Source: WHSW01 sp963842795 (GTDB taxonomy: Bacteria; Actinomycetota; Thermoleophilia; Solirubrobacterales; 70-9). Taken from it: DNA of 64,000 nucleotides. The stretch covers positions 62,001 through 126,000 of the forward strand of contig CAWJHV010000040.1 of NCBI GenBank assembly GCA_963842795.1, read 5' to 3'. The translations under genes were made by a program, and so were the position numbers. The notes beneath the pieces are model-generated. The model had not been told where the DNA came from. It did not search any database and was given only the letters and a program-made list of their open reading frames with translations. Shown here one piece after another: positions 51,481-60,798 of the stretch. The stretch's first letter is position 1; every line of letters begins with the position of its first letter.

Positions 51481-52764
51481 ATGGCCGCCGCGCTGCGCCC
51501 CCTACGCCTGCCTGGATTCCCCAACCTCGGCCTCGCCTACCTCGTCAACGAGCTCGGCAACTGGCTCGGCGAGATCGCGCTCGCGGTGCTCGTCTTCGAC
51601 CAGACCGGCAGCCCGATGGCGACCGCGGCGCTGTTCTGCGGGATGCATTTCGCGCCGGCCCTGCTCGGACCGCCCCTGGTCTCCTGGATGGAGGCGCTGC
51701 CGGTGCGCCTGGCACTGCCGCTGCTCTACGCGGCCGAGGCGGCCGCGTTCGCGATCCTGGCGCTGCTCGTCGACGATTTCGTGCTCGTCGCCGTGCTCGC
51801 GCTGGCGACCATCGACGGCTCGCTCGCCTCCGCCGCGCGGGCCCTGACCCGGGCGGCGGCCGCCGCGGCGCTGGCACCCGCAGGCCAGCTGCGCGAGGGA
51901 AACGCGCTGCTCAACATCGCCTTCACCGTCGGCGCCGCAGGCGGCCCGGCGATTGCCGGCCTCGTCGTCGCGGGCGCGGGGATCGAGACCGCCCTGCTCG
52001 CCGACGCGGTCTCGTTCCTGGCCGTCGCGGCCGTGCTCGCGGTCGCGAAGCTGCGCCTCCCGGACGAGACCGAGCCGCGAACCGACTGGGCCACGCGCCT
52101 GCGCCGCGGGCTCGACTACGTCCGCGGCCGACCCGCGCTGCGGCGGCTGCTCGCCGCCCAGGCGCTCGCCTTCATCTTCTTCGCTCTCGTGATCCCGATC
52201 GAGGTCGTGTTCGCGAAGGAGACCCTCGAGACGGGCGACGCGGGCTACGGCGCCCTGCTCGCGAGCTGGGGCGTCGGCATGGTCGTCGGCAGCCTCGTGT
52301 TCGCCGCCCTGCGGAAGGTGCCGCTGCGCGGCCTGCTCGGGGTCTCGACCCTGGCGATCGGCCTCGCCTATCTCGCGACCGCCGTCTCGCCGACGCTCGC
52401 CGTGGCCTGCGCCGCCTCGGTGATCGGCGGAATCGGCAACGGCGTGCAGTGGATCGCCCTGGTGACCGCGGTCCAGGAGCTCACCCGAGCGAGCTATCAG
52501 GCGCGGGTGCTGGCGCTGCTCGAGGCGCTCGCGAGCGCCATGCCCGGTGCCGGCTTCCTGCTCGGCGGCGCGATCGCGACGATCTTCGAGCCGCGGACGA
52601 GCTACGCGGTCGCGGGCGCCGGCGTGCTCGTCGTACTCGCGCTCGCCGCCGCGCTGCTGCGCCGGACCGCCTGGGCGCCCGAGCTCGAGCAGGGCGCATC
52701 CGCAAACGGTGCAAGTTCCGTTGCAGAAGAGGAATCCTCGCGCACGCTGCTCACCGGGCGCTAA
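51481..52764 (+). CDS. MFS-type transporter
   Basis: The 427-residue membrane protein has the twelve-helix pattern of the major facilitator superfamily. Two six-helix halves are joined by the loop around KLRLPDETEPRTDWATRLRRGLDYVRGRPAL. Sequences such as VNELGNWLGEIALAVLVFDQTG and GMHFAPALLGPPLVSW match the enterobactin-exporter (EntS)-like or macrolide-efflux group. Its substrate cannot be predicted. The ATG at 51481 gives the usual start; no ribosome site is visible. The preceding 242 bases hold a weak hairpin (about 51260-51281) and otherwise nothing recognised. Confidence 0.85.
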   Translation: MAAALRPLRLPGFPNLGLAYLVNELGNWLGEIALAVLVFDQTGSPMATAALFCGMHFAPALLGPPLVSWMEALPVRLALPLLYAAEAAAFAILALLVDDFVLVAVLALATIDGSLASAARALTRAAAAAALAPAGQLREGNALLNIAFTVGAAGGPAIAGLVVAGAGIETALLADAVSFLAVAAVLAVAKLRLPDETEPRTDWATRLRRGLDYVRGRPALRRLLAAQALAFIFFALVIPIEVVFAKETLETGDAGYGALLASWGVGMVVGSLVFAALRKVPLRGLLGVSTLAIGLAYLATAVSPTLAVACAASVIGGIGNGVQWIALVTAVQELTRASYQARVLALLEALASAMPGAGFLLGGAIATIFEPRTSYAVAGAGVLVVLALAAALLRRTAWAPELEQGASANGASSVAEEESSRTLLTGR

Positions 52765-52784
52765 CGCTTCGCTAGTCTTTCCGA

Positions 52785-52938
52785 CGCCGAGTTCCCTGCA
52801 AATCGCCGCTAATCGCGGCGTTGCACGGGAATCGGGGGACCCGAGGACGGCGTTGCTCTTCGTCGTCAGGGGCGAATCGCGGCACGCCCGCGTAGCGCCA
52901 GCCCATGGCGCGAGCCCGTCAGCTAACCCCGTAGGCAA
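52785..52938 (+). promoter_or_regulatory. Cyclic-di-AMP riboswitch (ydaO-yuaA type)
   Basis: The leader contains the conserved blocks of this riboswitch in order: TTGCACGGGAATCGGGGGACCC (52821-52842 region), GGGGCGAATCGCGG (about 52869-52882), and the highly conserved CCCGTCAGCTAACCCCGTAGGC at about 52915-52936. The class binds c-di-AMP and usually turns off genes for wall metabolism and osmolyte transport. The downstream gene, a wall hydrolase, is a classical actinobacterial partner (rpfA-type). Boundaries are approximate. Confidence 0.88.
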
Positions 52939-52946
52939 GTGGTCGG

Positions 52947-53987
52947 ATGGGCGATCGAAATCGAAACACACCCGCCCCGCAACGCAGGCTGATTGCGAAG
53001 CTCACGGCATGCGCCTGCGCGCTCGCGGCCGCCGCCGGGATCGCCGTCTGCGCCGGGCCATCGTTCGCAGCCCAGTCGATCGACGAGCTCAACTCGCAGA
53101 TCGCCGGCGCCCGCGATCAGGCGCAGGGGCTCGCGGCGCAGATCGACGCCACCTCGGCCCAGCTTGCCGCGGTCCAGCAGGAGGCGATCGTCGCCGCTCA
53201 GCGCGAGGCCCAGCTCTCGGCCGTGCTCGCCGCCGGCGAGGAGCGGGAGCGCCGGCTCGAGGGCGAGGTCGCCGTCGCCCGCCATCAGCTCGCGCTGGCA
53301 CGCGCCCAACTGCGGCGCTCGCTCAACACGCTCTCCGGCAGGCTCGTGGACATCTACCGCGCCGGGATGCCCGACACCGCGACGCTGCTGCTCGAGTCCG
53401 ACGGGCTCGACGACCTGCAGACGCGCGCGGAGTACCTGCGCCGGATCGAGGAGGCCGATGCCTCGCTGGTCTCGAGCGTGCGCTCGCTGCGCGACCAGGT
53501 GTCGACCCGTCTCGCCGCGGTCGAGGAGGCCGAGCAGCGGGCACAGGAGTTCAACGAGCAGATCGCCGCCGCCCGCGACCGGATCGCCGCGGTGCGCGCG
53601 GAGGCCGAGGCGCGGGCCCAGCAGCTCGAGGCCCTGCGCGCCGAGCGCCAGGCCGCCGTCGAGAGCCTGCAGTCGAAGGTCAGCGGCTGGACGTCGGAGG
53701 TCCAGCGGCTGGAGCGGATCTCGGCCCGCCAGGCGCAGGGCGAGGTCACGGACTGGTTCGGCGACTGGGCGATCCCGGAGTCGATCGTCCAATGCGAGTC
53801 GGGCGGCAACTTCGGCGCCGTCAACCCATCGTCAGGAGCGGGTGGCGCCTACCAGATCCTGCCGTCGACCTGGGACCTCTACGGCGGCGACGGCGATCCC
53901 GAGGACGCCTCGCCCCAGCAGCAGACCGACATCGCGGCCCAGATCTGGGCCGACTCGGGCGCCGCCGCCTGGGAGTGCGCGGGCTGA
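52947..53987 (+). CDS. Secreted coiled-coil peptidoglycan hydrolase with Rpf/transglycosylase-like domain
   Basis: The 346-residue protein has a signal peptide (about 1-41, ending SFA-AQ). A long coiled coil follows (about 42-255), as in CwlO/RipA-type N-terminal domains. The C-terminal lytic-transglycosylase-like domain (about 270-346) has IPESIVQCESGGNFGAVNPSSGAGGAYQILPSTW, with the catalytic Glu284 in CESGG, as in resuscitation-promoting factors. It should cleave peptidoglycan under control of the c-di-AMP riboswitch just upstream. It starts 9 bases after the riboswitch ends. ATG start, GTGGTCGG upstream. Confidence 0.88.
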   Translation: MGDRNRNTPAPQRRLIAKLTACACALAAAAGIAVCAGPSFAAQSIDELNSQIAGARDQAQGLAAQIDATSAQLAAVQQEAIVAAQREAQLSAVLAAGEERERRLEGEVAVARHQLALARAQLRRSLNTLSGRLVDIYRAGMPDTATLLLESDGLDDLQTRAEYLRRIEEADASLVSSVRSLRDQVSTRLAAVEEAEQRAQEFNEQIAAARDRIAAVRAEAEARAQQLEALRAERQAAVESLQSKVSGWTSEVQRLERISARQAQGEVTDWFGDWAIPESIVQCESGGNFGAVNPSSGAGGAYQILPSTWDLYGGDGDPEDASPQQQTDIAAQIWADSGAAAWECAG

Positions 53988-54010
53988 GCCGCGCCCGGGG
54001 CCCCGCGAGC

Positions 54011-54166
54011 TCAACCCTCGGGCGGCACCCGCTTGGCGACCAGGAAGCCGATCACGATCGTCAGCGTGGCGAGGACCCCGCCGGCGAGCTTGATCTGGCG
54101 GCCGAAGCGAAACCAGGCCAGGCGGACGACGAAGCGGCCGATGTACTCGTAGATCGCAGTGGTCAT
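54011..54166 (-). CDS. 51-aa small membrane protein coupled to argG
   Basis: This short gene encodes 51 residues. An amphipathic start MTTAIYEYIGRFVVRLAWFR is followed by a transmembrane segment (GGVLATLTIVIGFLVA) and a basic end KRVPPEG. Its ATG overlaps the argG stop as ATGA (54163-54166), with GAGAGGAGAAG just before it. Both point to real translation. Similar short membrane proteins are not reported in textbooks of arginine synthesis, and I know no function. It was below the size usually called. Confidence 0.65.
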   Translation of the reverse strand: MTTAIYEYIGRFVVRLAWFRFGRQIKLAGGVLATLTIVIGFLVAKRVPPEG

Positions 54167-55500
54167 CTTCTCCTCTCTTCTCTCTGGGCGTCTACCCCGG
54201 GCTCGCGCGCGCGAATCCGGTGCGCCATTCGGCTCTGGAGCGTGAAGAGCTCGATGAAGCCGGGGCTCGCCGCCTGGTTGAAGTCCCCGCCCGACTCGCC
54301 GAAGGAGGCGAGCGCGCGGTCGTAGAGCGCGTAGGGCGACTCGCGGGCGACGACCGTCGCCGAGCCCTTGTAGAGCTTCACCGTGACCTCACCGGTGACG
54401 TAGCGGTTCGAAGACTCCATGTAGGCGTCGAGATCCTCGCGCAGCGGCTCGTGCCAGAGCCCGGCGTAGCAGAGGTAGGCCCACTTGTCCTCGAGCGTGC
54501 GCTTGAAGTTGTTCTGGTGGATGGTCGAGACCAGCTTCTCGAGCTCGCCGTGGGCCGGGAGCAGGACCGCCGCCGCCGGGACCTCGTAGAGATCGCGGAC
54601 CTTGAGCCCGACGATCCGATCCTCGACGTGATCGACGATCCCGGCGCCATGGCGGGCGCCGACCTCGGCGCAGCGCTCGAGCAGCTCGACCAACTCCAGC
54701 CGCTCGCCGTCGATCGAGACCGGCTCGCCGGCCTCGAAGGCGATCGTCACCAGCTCAGGTTCGTCGGGGGCGTCCTCGGGCAGGGTGACGAGCCGGAAGA
54801 CGTCGTCGGGGGCCGGCTCCGAAAGGTCCTCGATCGACCGGCCCTCCGACGAGCGGCCCCAGAGGTTGTCGTCGATCGAGTACGGGGCGGCCGCCTCGTT
54901 GGCCCCCTTGATCGGGATCCCGTGCTCGCGCGCATAGGCGATCTCCTCGTCGCGCCCCATCTCCCACTCGCGGACCGGCGCCAGCACCCGCAGCTCCGGG
55001 CCGAGGGCCGAGATCGTGCCGTCGATGCGCACCTGGTCGTTGCCCTTTCCGGTGCAGCCGTGGGCGATCGTGTCGCAGCCCGCCCGGCGCGCCGTCTCGA
55101 CCGCGAGCTTCGCGATCAGGGGCCGCGCGAGCGCCGTGAACAGCGGATACCCGCCGCCGTAGAGCGCGTTGGCCTTGATCGACCTGAGCACGTAGTCGCG
55201 CGCGAACTCCTCCCGGGCGTCGACACGGATCGCGTCCACCGCGCCGAGATGAATCGCCTTGTCGACGATCACGTCCCAGTCCTCGCCCGGCTGGCCGAGG
55301 TCGACGGTGAGGGTGACGATCTCGACGCCGTAGCGCTCCCCGATCCAACGCAGCATCACCGACGTGTCCAGGCCGCCGGAATAAAGCAGCAGCACGCGCC
55401 CGATCTGCTCGGGATCCGCCTGGTAGGAGGCCACGCGAGGCGTAGCCGAGCCGCGCCGCTGTTGAGGCGCCATATTCATGGCTGCCGAGTTCTCGCTCAT
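54163..55500 (-). CDS. argG: Argininosuccinate synthase
   Basis: ArgG joins citrulline and aspartate using ATP, the penultimate step of arginine synthesis. The 445-residue sequence has the pyrophosphatase loop YSGGLDTSV (40-48). GCTGKGNDQVRIDGTI and EDRIVGLKVRDLYEVPAA are also typical. It has a 30-residue N-terminal extension ahead of the first strand and a C-terminus that runs on about 20 residues. The extension may be real or a start-choice artefact. No argH or other arg genes are adjacent. Its stop is shared with the small membrane protein's start. Confidence 0.95.
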   Translation of the reverse strand: MSENSAAMNMAPQQRRGSATPRVASYQADPEQIGRVLLLYSGGLDTSVMLRWIGERYGVEIVTLTVDLGQPGEDWDVIVDKAIHLGAVDAIRVDAREEFARDYVLRSIKANALYGGGYPLFTALARPLIAKLAVETARRAGCDTIAHGCTGKGNDQVRIDGTISALGPELRVLAPVREWEMGRDEEIAYAREHGIPIKGANEAAAPYSIDDNLWGRSSEGRSIEDLSEPAPDDVFRLVTLPEDAPDEPELVTIAFEAGEPVSIDGERLELVELLERCAEVGARHGAGIVDHVEDRIVGLKVRDLYEVPAAAVLLPAHGELEKLVSTIHQNNFKRTLEDKWAYLCYAGLWHEPLREDLDAYMESSNRYVTGEVTVKLYKGSATVVARESPYALYDRALASFGESGGDFNQAASPGFIELFTLQSRMAHRIRAREPGVDAQREERRR

Positions 55501-55547
55501 GAGCGCGCAAGTCTCGCATGTGGCCGCGGGCCTGCGCCGCGGCCGGC

Positions 55548-56105
55548 TCAGTCGGCGCGCCGGCGCCGCGAGCGGGTGCGAACGTCGCGCGGGCCCGCAC
55601 GGGGGAACTCGAACGCGGTGCTCGAGTTGCCGTCGGCGCCGCCGTCGCGCGGCTCGTCGACGCGTCCGTCGCCGGCGAGCTTGCCGCGCTGCACCTCGGA
55701 TGCCGCCGCCCGCAGCTCGGCGGCCACAGCCTCGAACTGATCCCTGATCGTTGCCATCGCCGCCCCCATGCGCTCGATCGCGATCTCGGTCCGCTCGACC
55801 GCGTCGGCCGCCGCCGCCTCGCGCGCGGCGACCCGTCGCTCGAGCGCCTGCTCGCGCTCGGCCGTTCGCCGGTCGGCGAGCTCGACTCGCTCGCTCGCCA
55901 GCCGCTCCGCCTCTTGGCGGCTGCGCTCCAGCAGCTCGTCGGCCTCGGCCCGGGCCCGCGCCCGCAGCTCGGCCGCCGAGCGCTCGGCCGCGGCGGTGAT
56001 CTCCTCGATCCGCTCGGTGACGCCCGAGAGCGCCTCGTGCACCCTGACGCCGGGCTCGGAGCGGCTCGGGGCGGGTCCCTGGCGGCTTGAGTCCTCGGCT
56101 TCCAT
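55548..56105 (-). CDS. Coiled-coil protein, shorter paralogue flanking the sortase
   Basis: The 185-residue protein has a short N-terminus, then VHEALSGVTERIEEITAAAERSAAELRARARAEADELLERSRQEAERLASERVE, a long coiled coil and a basic Arg-rich tail. The first part is nearly the same as residues 27-60 of the larger protein at 56884: VHEALSGVTxxIExITAxAERxAAE. There is no signal peptide. The ATG at 56105 was chosen because it precedes the shared domain and the frame further upstream overlaps the sortase start. It is divergent from the sortase gene with a 51-base gap. Function unknown. Confidence 0.75.
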   Translation of the reverse strand: MEAEDSSRQGPAPSRSEPGVRVHEALSGVTERIEEITAAAERSAAELRARARAEADELLERSRQEAERLASERVELADRRTAEREQALERRVAAREAAAADAVERTEIAIERMGAAMATIRDQFEAVAAELRAAASEVQRGKLAGDGRVDEPRDGGADGNSSTAFEFPRAGPRDVRTRSRRRRAD

Positions 56106-56156
56106 GGTCTCGCTGCTGATCGCCGGGTAGGTTAGACCGGACCGCGGCGGCCGGCG

Positions 56157-56876
56157 ATGGTGGATCATGACCCGATCAACCGGGTGCTCTACATCCTCTC
56201 CGTCGCGCTGATCACCGCCGGGCTCGTGATCGGCGTCGACGTCGCGATGACGCTCGCCTGGCGCGAGCCCCTGTCCACCGTCTATGGCTCGATCCAGCAG
56301 GGTCGGGCCGCCGACGAGCTCGACCAGCTGAAGCTCGAGTTCCCCTCACCGACGGCGATCCCCGACAGCGACGGCAGTCGTCGCGACACCGCCGAGCGCG
56401 CCGGCCGGCTCGCCGACGGGTTCGCCGACCGGGTCGAGACCGGCAAGGGGATCGGCCGGATCAAGATCCCGTCGATCGGGCTCGACATCGTCCTCGTCCA
56501 GGGCACCGACACGGCGAGCCTGCAGAAGGGGCCCGGCCACTACCCGGACACCGCCTTCCCCGGGCAGCGCAAGACGATCGGGATCGCCGGCCACCGAACC
56601 ACCTACCTCGCTCCGTTCCGGCACATCAACGAGGTCGCCGACGGCGACGAGATCACGCTCGAGATGCCCTACGGCACCTTCGTCTACGAGGTCCAGAAGC
56701 ACGAGATCGTCGATCCGAGCCAGGTCGAGATCGTCGACAACGTCGGCTACGAGCGGCTCGTGCTCACCGCCTGCCACCCGCTCTATAGCGCCGCCCAGCG
56801 GTGGGCGGTGTTCGCGAAGCTCGAGCGGATCGAGAGCCTCTCCGCCGGCGGCGCCCCCGCGCAGTCCGGGGGCTGA
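56157..56876 (+). CDS. Class E-type sortase
   Basis: The 239-residue membrane-anchored transpeptidase has a helix at about 9-31 and a catalytic domain with His146 in IAGHRTTY, the nucleophile Cys206 in VLTACHP and Arg215 in SAAQRWAVFAK. The His-Cys-Arg triad is complete. Motif spacing and the LTACHP-type active site fit class E or D sortases of actinobacteria, which prefer LAXTG- or LPXTG-type signals. Two proteins here (28395 and 44325) carry LPFTG signals and are the plausible substrates, though unlinked. Both neighbours are paralogous coiled-coil proteins, the right-hand one convergent with an 8-base gap. Confidence 0.9.
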   Translation: MVDHDPINRVLYILSVALITAGLVIGVDVAMTLAWREPLSTVYGSIQQGRAADELDQLKLEFPSPTAIPDSDGSRRDTAERAGRLADGFADRVETGKGIGRIKIPSIGLDIVLVQGTDTASLQKGPGHYPDTAFPGQRKTIGIAGHRTTYLAPFRHINEVADGDEITLEMPYGTFVYEVQKHEIVDPSQVEIVDNVGYERLVLTACHPLYSAAQRWAVFAKLERIESLSAGGAPAQSGG

Positions 56877-56883
56877 GCGCCTC

Positions 56884-57894
56884 TCAGTCGCGGCGGCCGA
56901 GCGCCTCGTCGATAATCGGCGCCGGGTCCTGGACGCTGTACTCGTCCCGGAGCACGTCACCGATCTCCTCGCGCGACGCCCCGGCCATCGCCATCTGCAC
57001 CGCCCGCACGAGCGGGCGCGCCTGGGTGCCCTGCGCGCGGGCCCCGGCGACCACCGGCTCGGTCGGCGCCTCGGACTCGTCGGTCAATGCCGGCTCCGCG
57101 GGCTCCGCGGCCGCCTCGGGCGCCGCCGCGGGCGTCTCGGGCTCGGGCTCGGCGTCGGGCTCCTCGGCCGCCCCGTCGGCCTCGGGCTCGGCCCCGGCCT
57201 CGGCCGCGGGCTCGGCGTTCTCCTCGGCCGCGGGCTGCTTGTCCTGGCCCTGACTCTCGTCGATCGCCGCGGTCGCCATCCGCAGCTGGTCGCCGACCTC
57301 GTCGAGCCGGAACCGCAGGCCGGCGACGGCCGCGCCCACCTGATCGACCACGCCCCGCGTCCGGGCGACCGCCTCGGCGGCGGTGTTCTCGCGCTCCTCG
57401 GCGAGCCGGTTGACCTCCGCCTCGCGCTCGTTCGCGATCCGCTCGGCCTCGGCGCGGCTTTCGTTCAGCAGCCGGTCGGCCTCCGTGCGGCTCTCGGTCA
57501 CCAGGCGCTCCGCCTCCGCGCGGCTGTCGCTCGTCAGCTTCTCGGCCTCGGCGCGGCTCTCGCTCGTCACCCGCTCGGCCTCGGCACGGCTCTCGCTCGT
57601 CACCCGCTCGGCCTCCGCGCGGCTCTCGCTCGCGAGCCGGTCAGCCTCGGTGCGGCTCTCCGTCAGCAGCTTCTCGGCCTCGGCGCGGCTCTCCTGGCGG
57701 GTCTGCTCGGCATCGGCCTCTGCCTCGGCCCTGATCTCCGCCGCCCCCCGCTCGGCGGATGCGGTGATGTCCTCGATCTGCTTCGTGACGCCCGAGAGCG
57801 CCTCGTGGACGTCGATCGGCCCCGGCGCCTGTGCTTGTTCGGGGCCTCCGTCCATCTCAGTCTCAGGGCTGTCCTTGTCGCGGCGTATACGCAT
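56884..57894 (-). CDS. Long coiled-coil protein with 11-residue repeats
   Basis: The 336-residue protein starts with an acidic leader and the VHEALSGVTKQIEDITASAERGAAEIRAEAE block shared with 55548. Nine or so 11-residue repeats follow (about 65-150: SRAEAERVTSE, SRAEAERVTSE, SRAEAEKLTSD, SRAEAERLVTE, SRTEADRLLNE). Then a second coiled coil (to about 200), an Ala/Glu/Pro-rich acidic stretch (about 205-275), and a C-terminal helical domain GTQARPLVRAVQMAMAGASREEIGDVLRDEYSVQDPAPIIDEALG. Eleven-residue periodicity suggests a right-handed or straight coiled rod. No signal peptide. The function is unknown; association with the sortase is by position only. Confidence 0.75.
   Translation of the reverse strand: MRIRRDKDSPETEMDGGPEQAQAPGPIDVHEALSGVTKQIEDITASAERGAAEIRAEAEADAEQTRQESRAEAEKLLTESRTEADRLASESRAEAERVTSESRAEAERVTSESRAEAEKLTSDSRAEAERLVTESRTEADRLLNESRAEAERIANEREAEVNRLAEERENTAAEAVARTRGVVDQVGAAVAGLRFRLDEVGDQLRMATAAIDESQGQDKQPAAEENAEPAAEAGAEPEADGAAEEPDAEPEPETPAAAPEAAAEPAEPALTDESEAPTEPVVAGARAQGTQARPLVRAVQMAMAGASREEIGDVLRDEYSVQDPAPIIDEALGRRD
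57443..57706. repeat. Eight 33-bp tandem repeat units inside the coiled-coil gene
   Basis: Units begin at 57443, 57476, 57509, 57542, 57575, 57608, 57641 and 57674, each 33 bases with a TCGGCCTC(G/C)GCGCGGCT core. They encode the 11-residue repeats of the protein at 56884 and are conserved at DNA level to a degree suggesting recent expansion. Confidence 0.8.
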
Positions 57895-57920
57895 GCAGAC
57901 CGGTCCTCCGATTCGTTAGC

Positions 57921-59102
57921 TCACCTTGCCTGCGGTGGGGGCGGATGGTACCCGCTTACCCCACCGCCGCGCCGCAGGAACTCGGCCACCGCAAGCGTCT
58001 CGGCCTCCGCCGTGTGGGCGAGCACGTACCGGTGCGCGACCTCGCGCAGGCGCTCGCGCAGGCCCGGGTCGTCGACCACGGAGCGCACCGCCTCGGCGGC
58101 GGCCGCGGCGTCGCCGGGAGGCACGAGGAGGGCCGCCCCGGCCACCGCCCCCCCGACGCCCCCGACATCGGTCGCGACAACCGGGGTCGCCGCCGCGAAC
58201 CCCTCGAGCAGGACCTGCGGCATCCCCTCGGTCCAGGAGACGTGCAGGAGCACGTGGCTGGTGCGGTAGAGCTCGGCGAGCCGCTCGCCGAACGGGACGT
58301 AGCCGAGCAACTGCGCCCGGTCGCCGAGACCGAGCTCGGCCAGCCGCGCCTCGAGCGCGCCGGCGAGCTCGCCCTCGCCGCAGACGCGGAGGGTCCACCG
58401 GCGCCCGTCGCGGGAGAGCAGCGCGAGGACCTCGGCGAGCAGGAGCGGGTTCTTCTCCGTCTCCAGCCTGCCGACGCTGATCAGCCGCAGCTCGCCGTCG
58501 TAGGACCGCCCGTTGGCACGCGGGTCGACGACCTCGTCCTCCCCGACGAGCGAGACGTTGATCTCGAGCAGTCGCCGGGCGTGGCGGTACTGGCGGGCGA
58601 GGCCCGGGCCGACGACGATCACCGCGCAGCGCCGGGCGAGAAGCCGGAAGGTGCACTCGAGCGCCAGGGCGGCCAGCTTCCACACCGGGCGCCCGGGATG
58701 GCGGCTGGCGATGTAGGAGCGAAACTCCTGCCGCACGCCGAGGACGACGCGCCGGCGACGGAGGCGAGCGATGGCGACGAACGGAACGACGAACGGATGC
58801 GGCCCCAGCAACCAGACGCAGTCGACGCCGTCGAGCGCCCGCCAGAACTGCCGCATCGCCCCGCCGAGGGCGCGCAGCGCGGTCGTGGGCCCGAGGCTCG
58901 GGTAGTACGGGAGCCCGACGAACTCGACCCCGCTCGGCAGCGCGTATGGCGCCGAGTCGGACCCGGGGCCGAATCGGCCGACCAGCACCAGGCGATCGAG
59001 CAGCGTGCCGAGCCGCGCGAGGAAGAGGGCGAAGGCTCGCTCGGCGTAGAGCTCGCCGTCGCGCTGGTGATAGACGTAGTCGGTGAATACGGCCAGCCGC
59101 AC
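57921..59102 (-). CDS. GT4-type glycosyltransferase
   Basis: The 393-residue glycosyltransferase (GT-B fold) has an N-terminal segment VRLAVFTDYVYHQRDGELYAERAFALFLARL. The C-terminal donor-binding half has LRLISVGRLETEKNPLLLAEVL, GYVPFGERLAELYRTSHVLLHVSWTEGMPQVLLEGFAAATPVVATDVGGVGG, with the EX7E-type Glu in that stretch. It probably adds a hexose in exopolysaccharide assembly. It is the only intact enzyme gene of the polysaccharide block at the right end. GTG start, divergent from the BY-kinase with a 128-base gap. Confidence 0.88.
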   Translation of the reverse strand: MRLAVFTDYVYHQRDGELYAERAFALFLARLGTLLDRLVLVGRFGPGSDSAPYALPSGVEFVGLPYYPSLGPTTALRALGGAMRQFWRALDGVDCVWLLGPHPFVVPFVAIARLRRRRVVLGVRQEFRSYIASRHPGRPVWKLAALALECTFRLLARRCAVIVVGPGLARQYRHARRLLEINVSLVGEDEVVDPRANGRSYDGELRLISVGRLETEKNPLLLAEVLALLSRDGRRWTLRVCGEGELAGALEARLAELGLGDRAQLLGYVPFGERLAELYRTSHVLLHVSWTEGMPQVLLEGFAAATPVVATDVGGVGGAVAGAALLVPPGDAAAAAEAVRSVVDDPGLRERLREVAHRYVLAHTAEAETLAVAEFLRRGGGVSGYHPPPPQAR

Positions 59103-59230
59103 GGGACGGCAGCGTAGTGGTCGCGTCCGGGGCGACGGGCAGGGTGGCGAATGCGAGATGGCATGCACCGTCAGGCACCAGGGGCAGTGCCGGGATGGGC
59201 TGTCACAATCCGCGCCCCACCTCCGTGCAG

Positions 59231-60798
<1,568 letters not shown>

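Noticed and set aside
57443..57706. Regular 33-bp repeats as a possible CRISPR array
   Set aside because: Units are contiguous without spacers, are in frame, and encode an 11-residue coiled-coil repeat.
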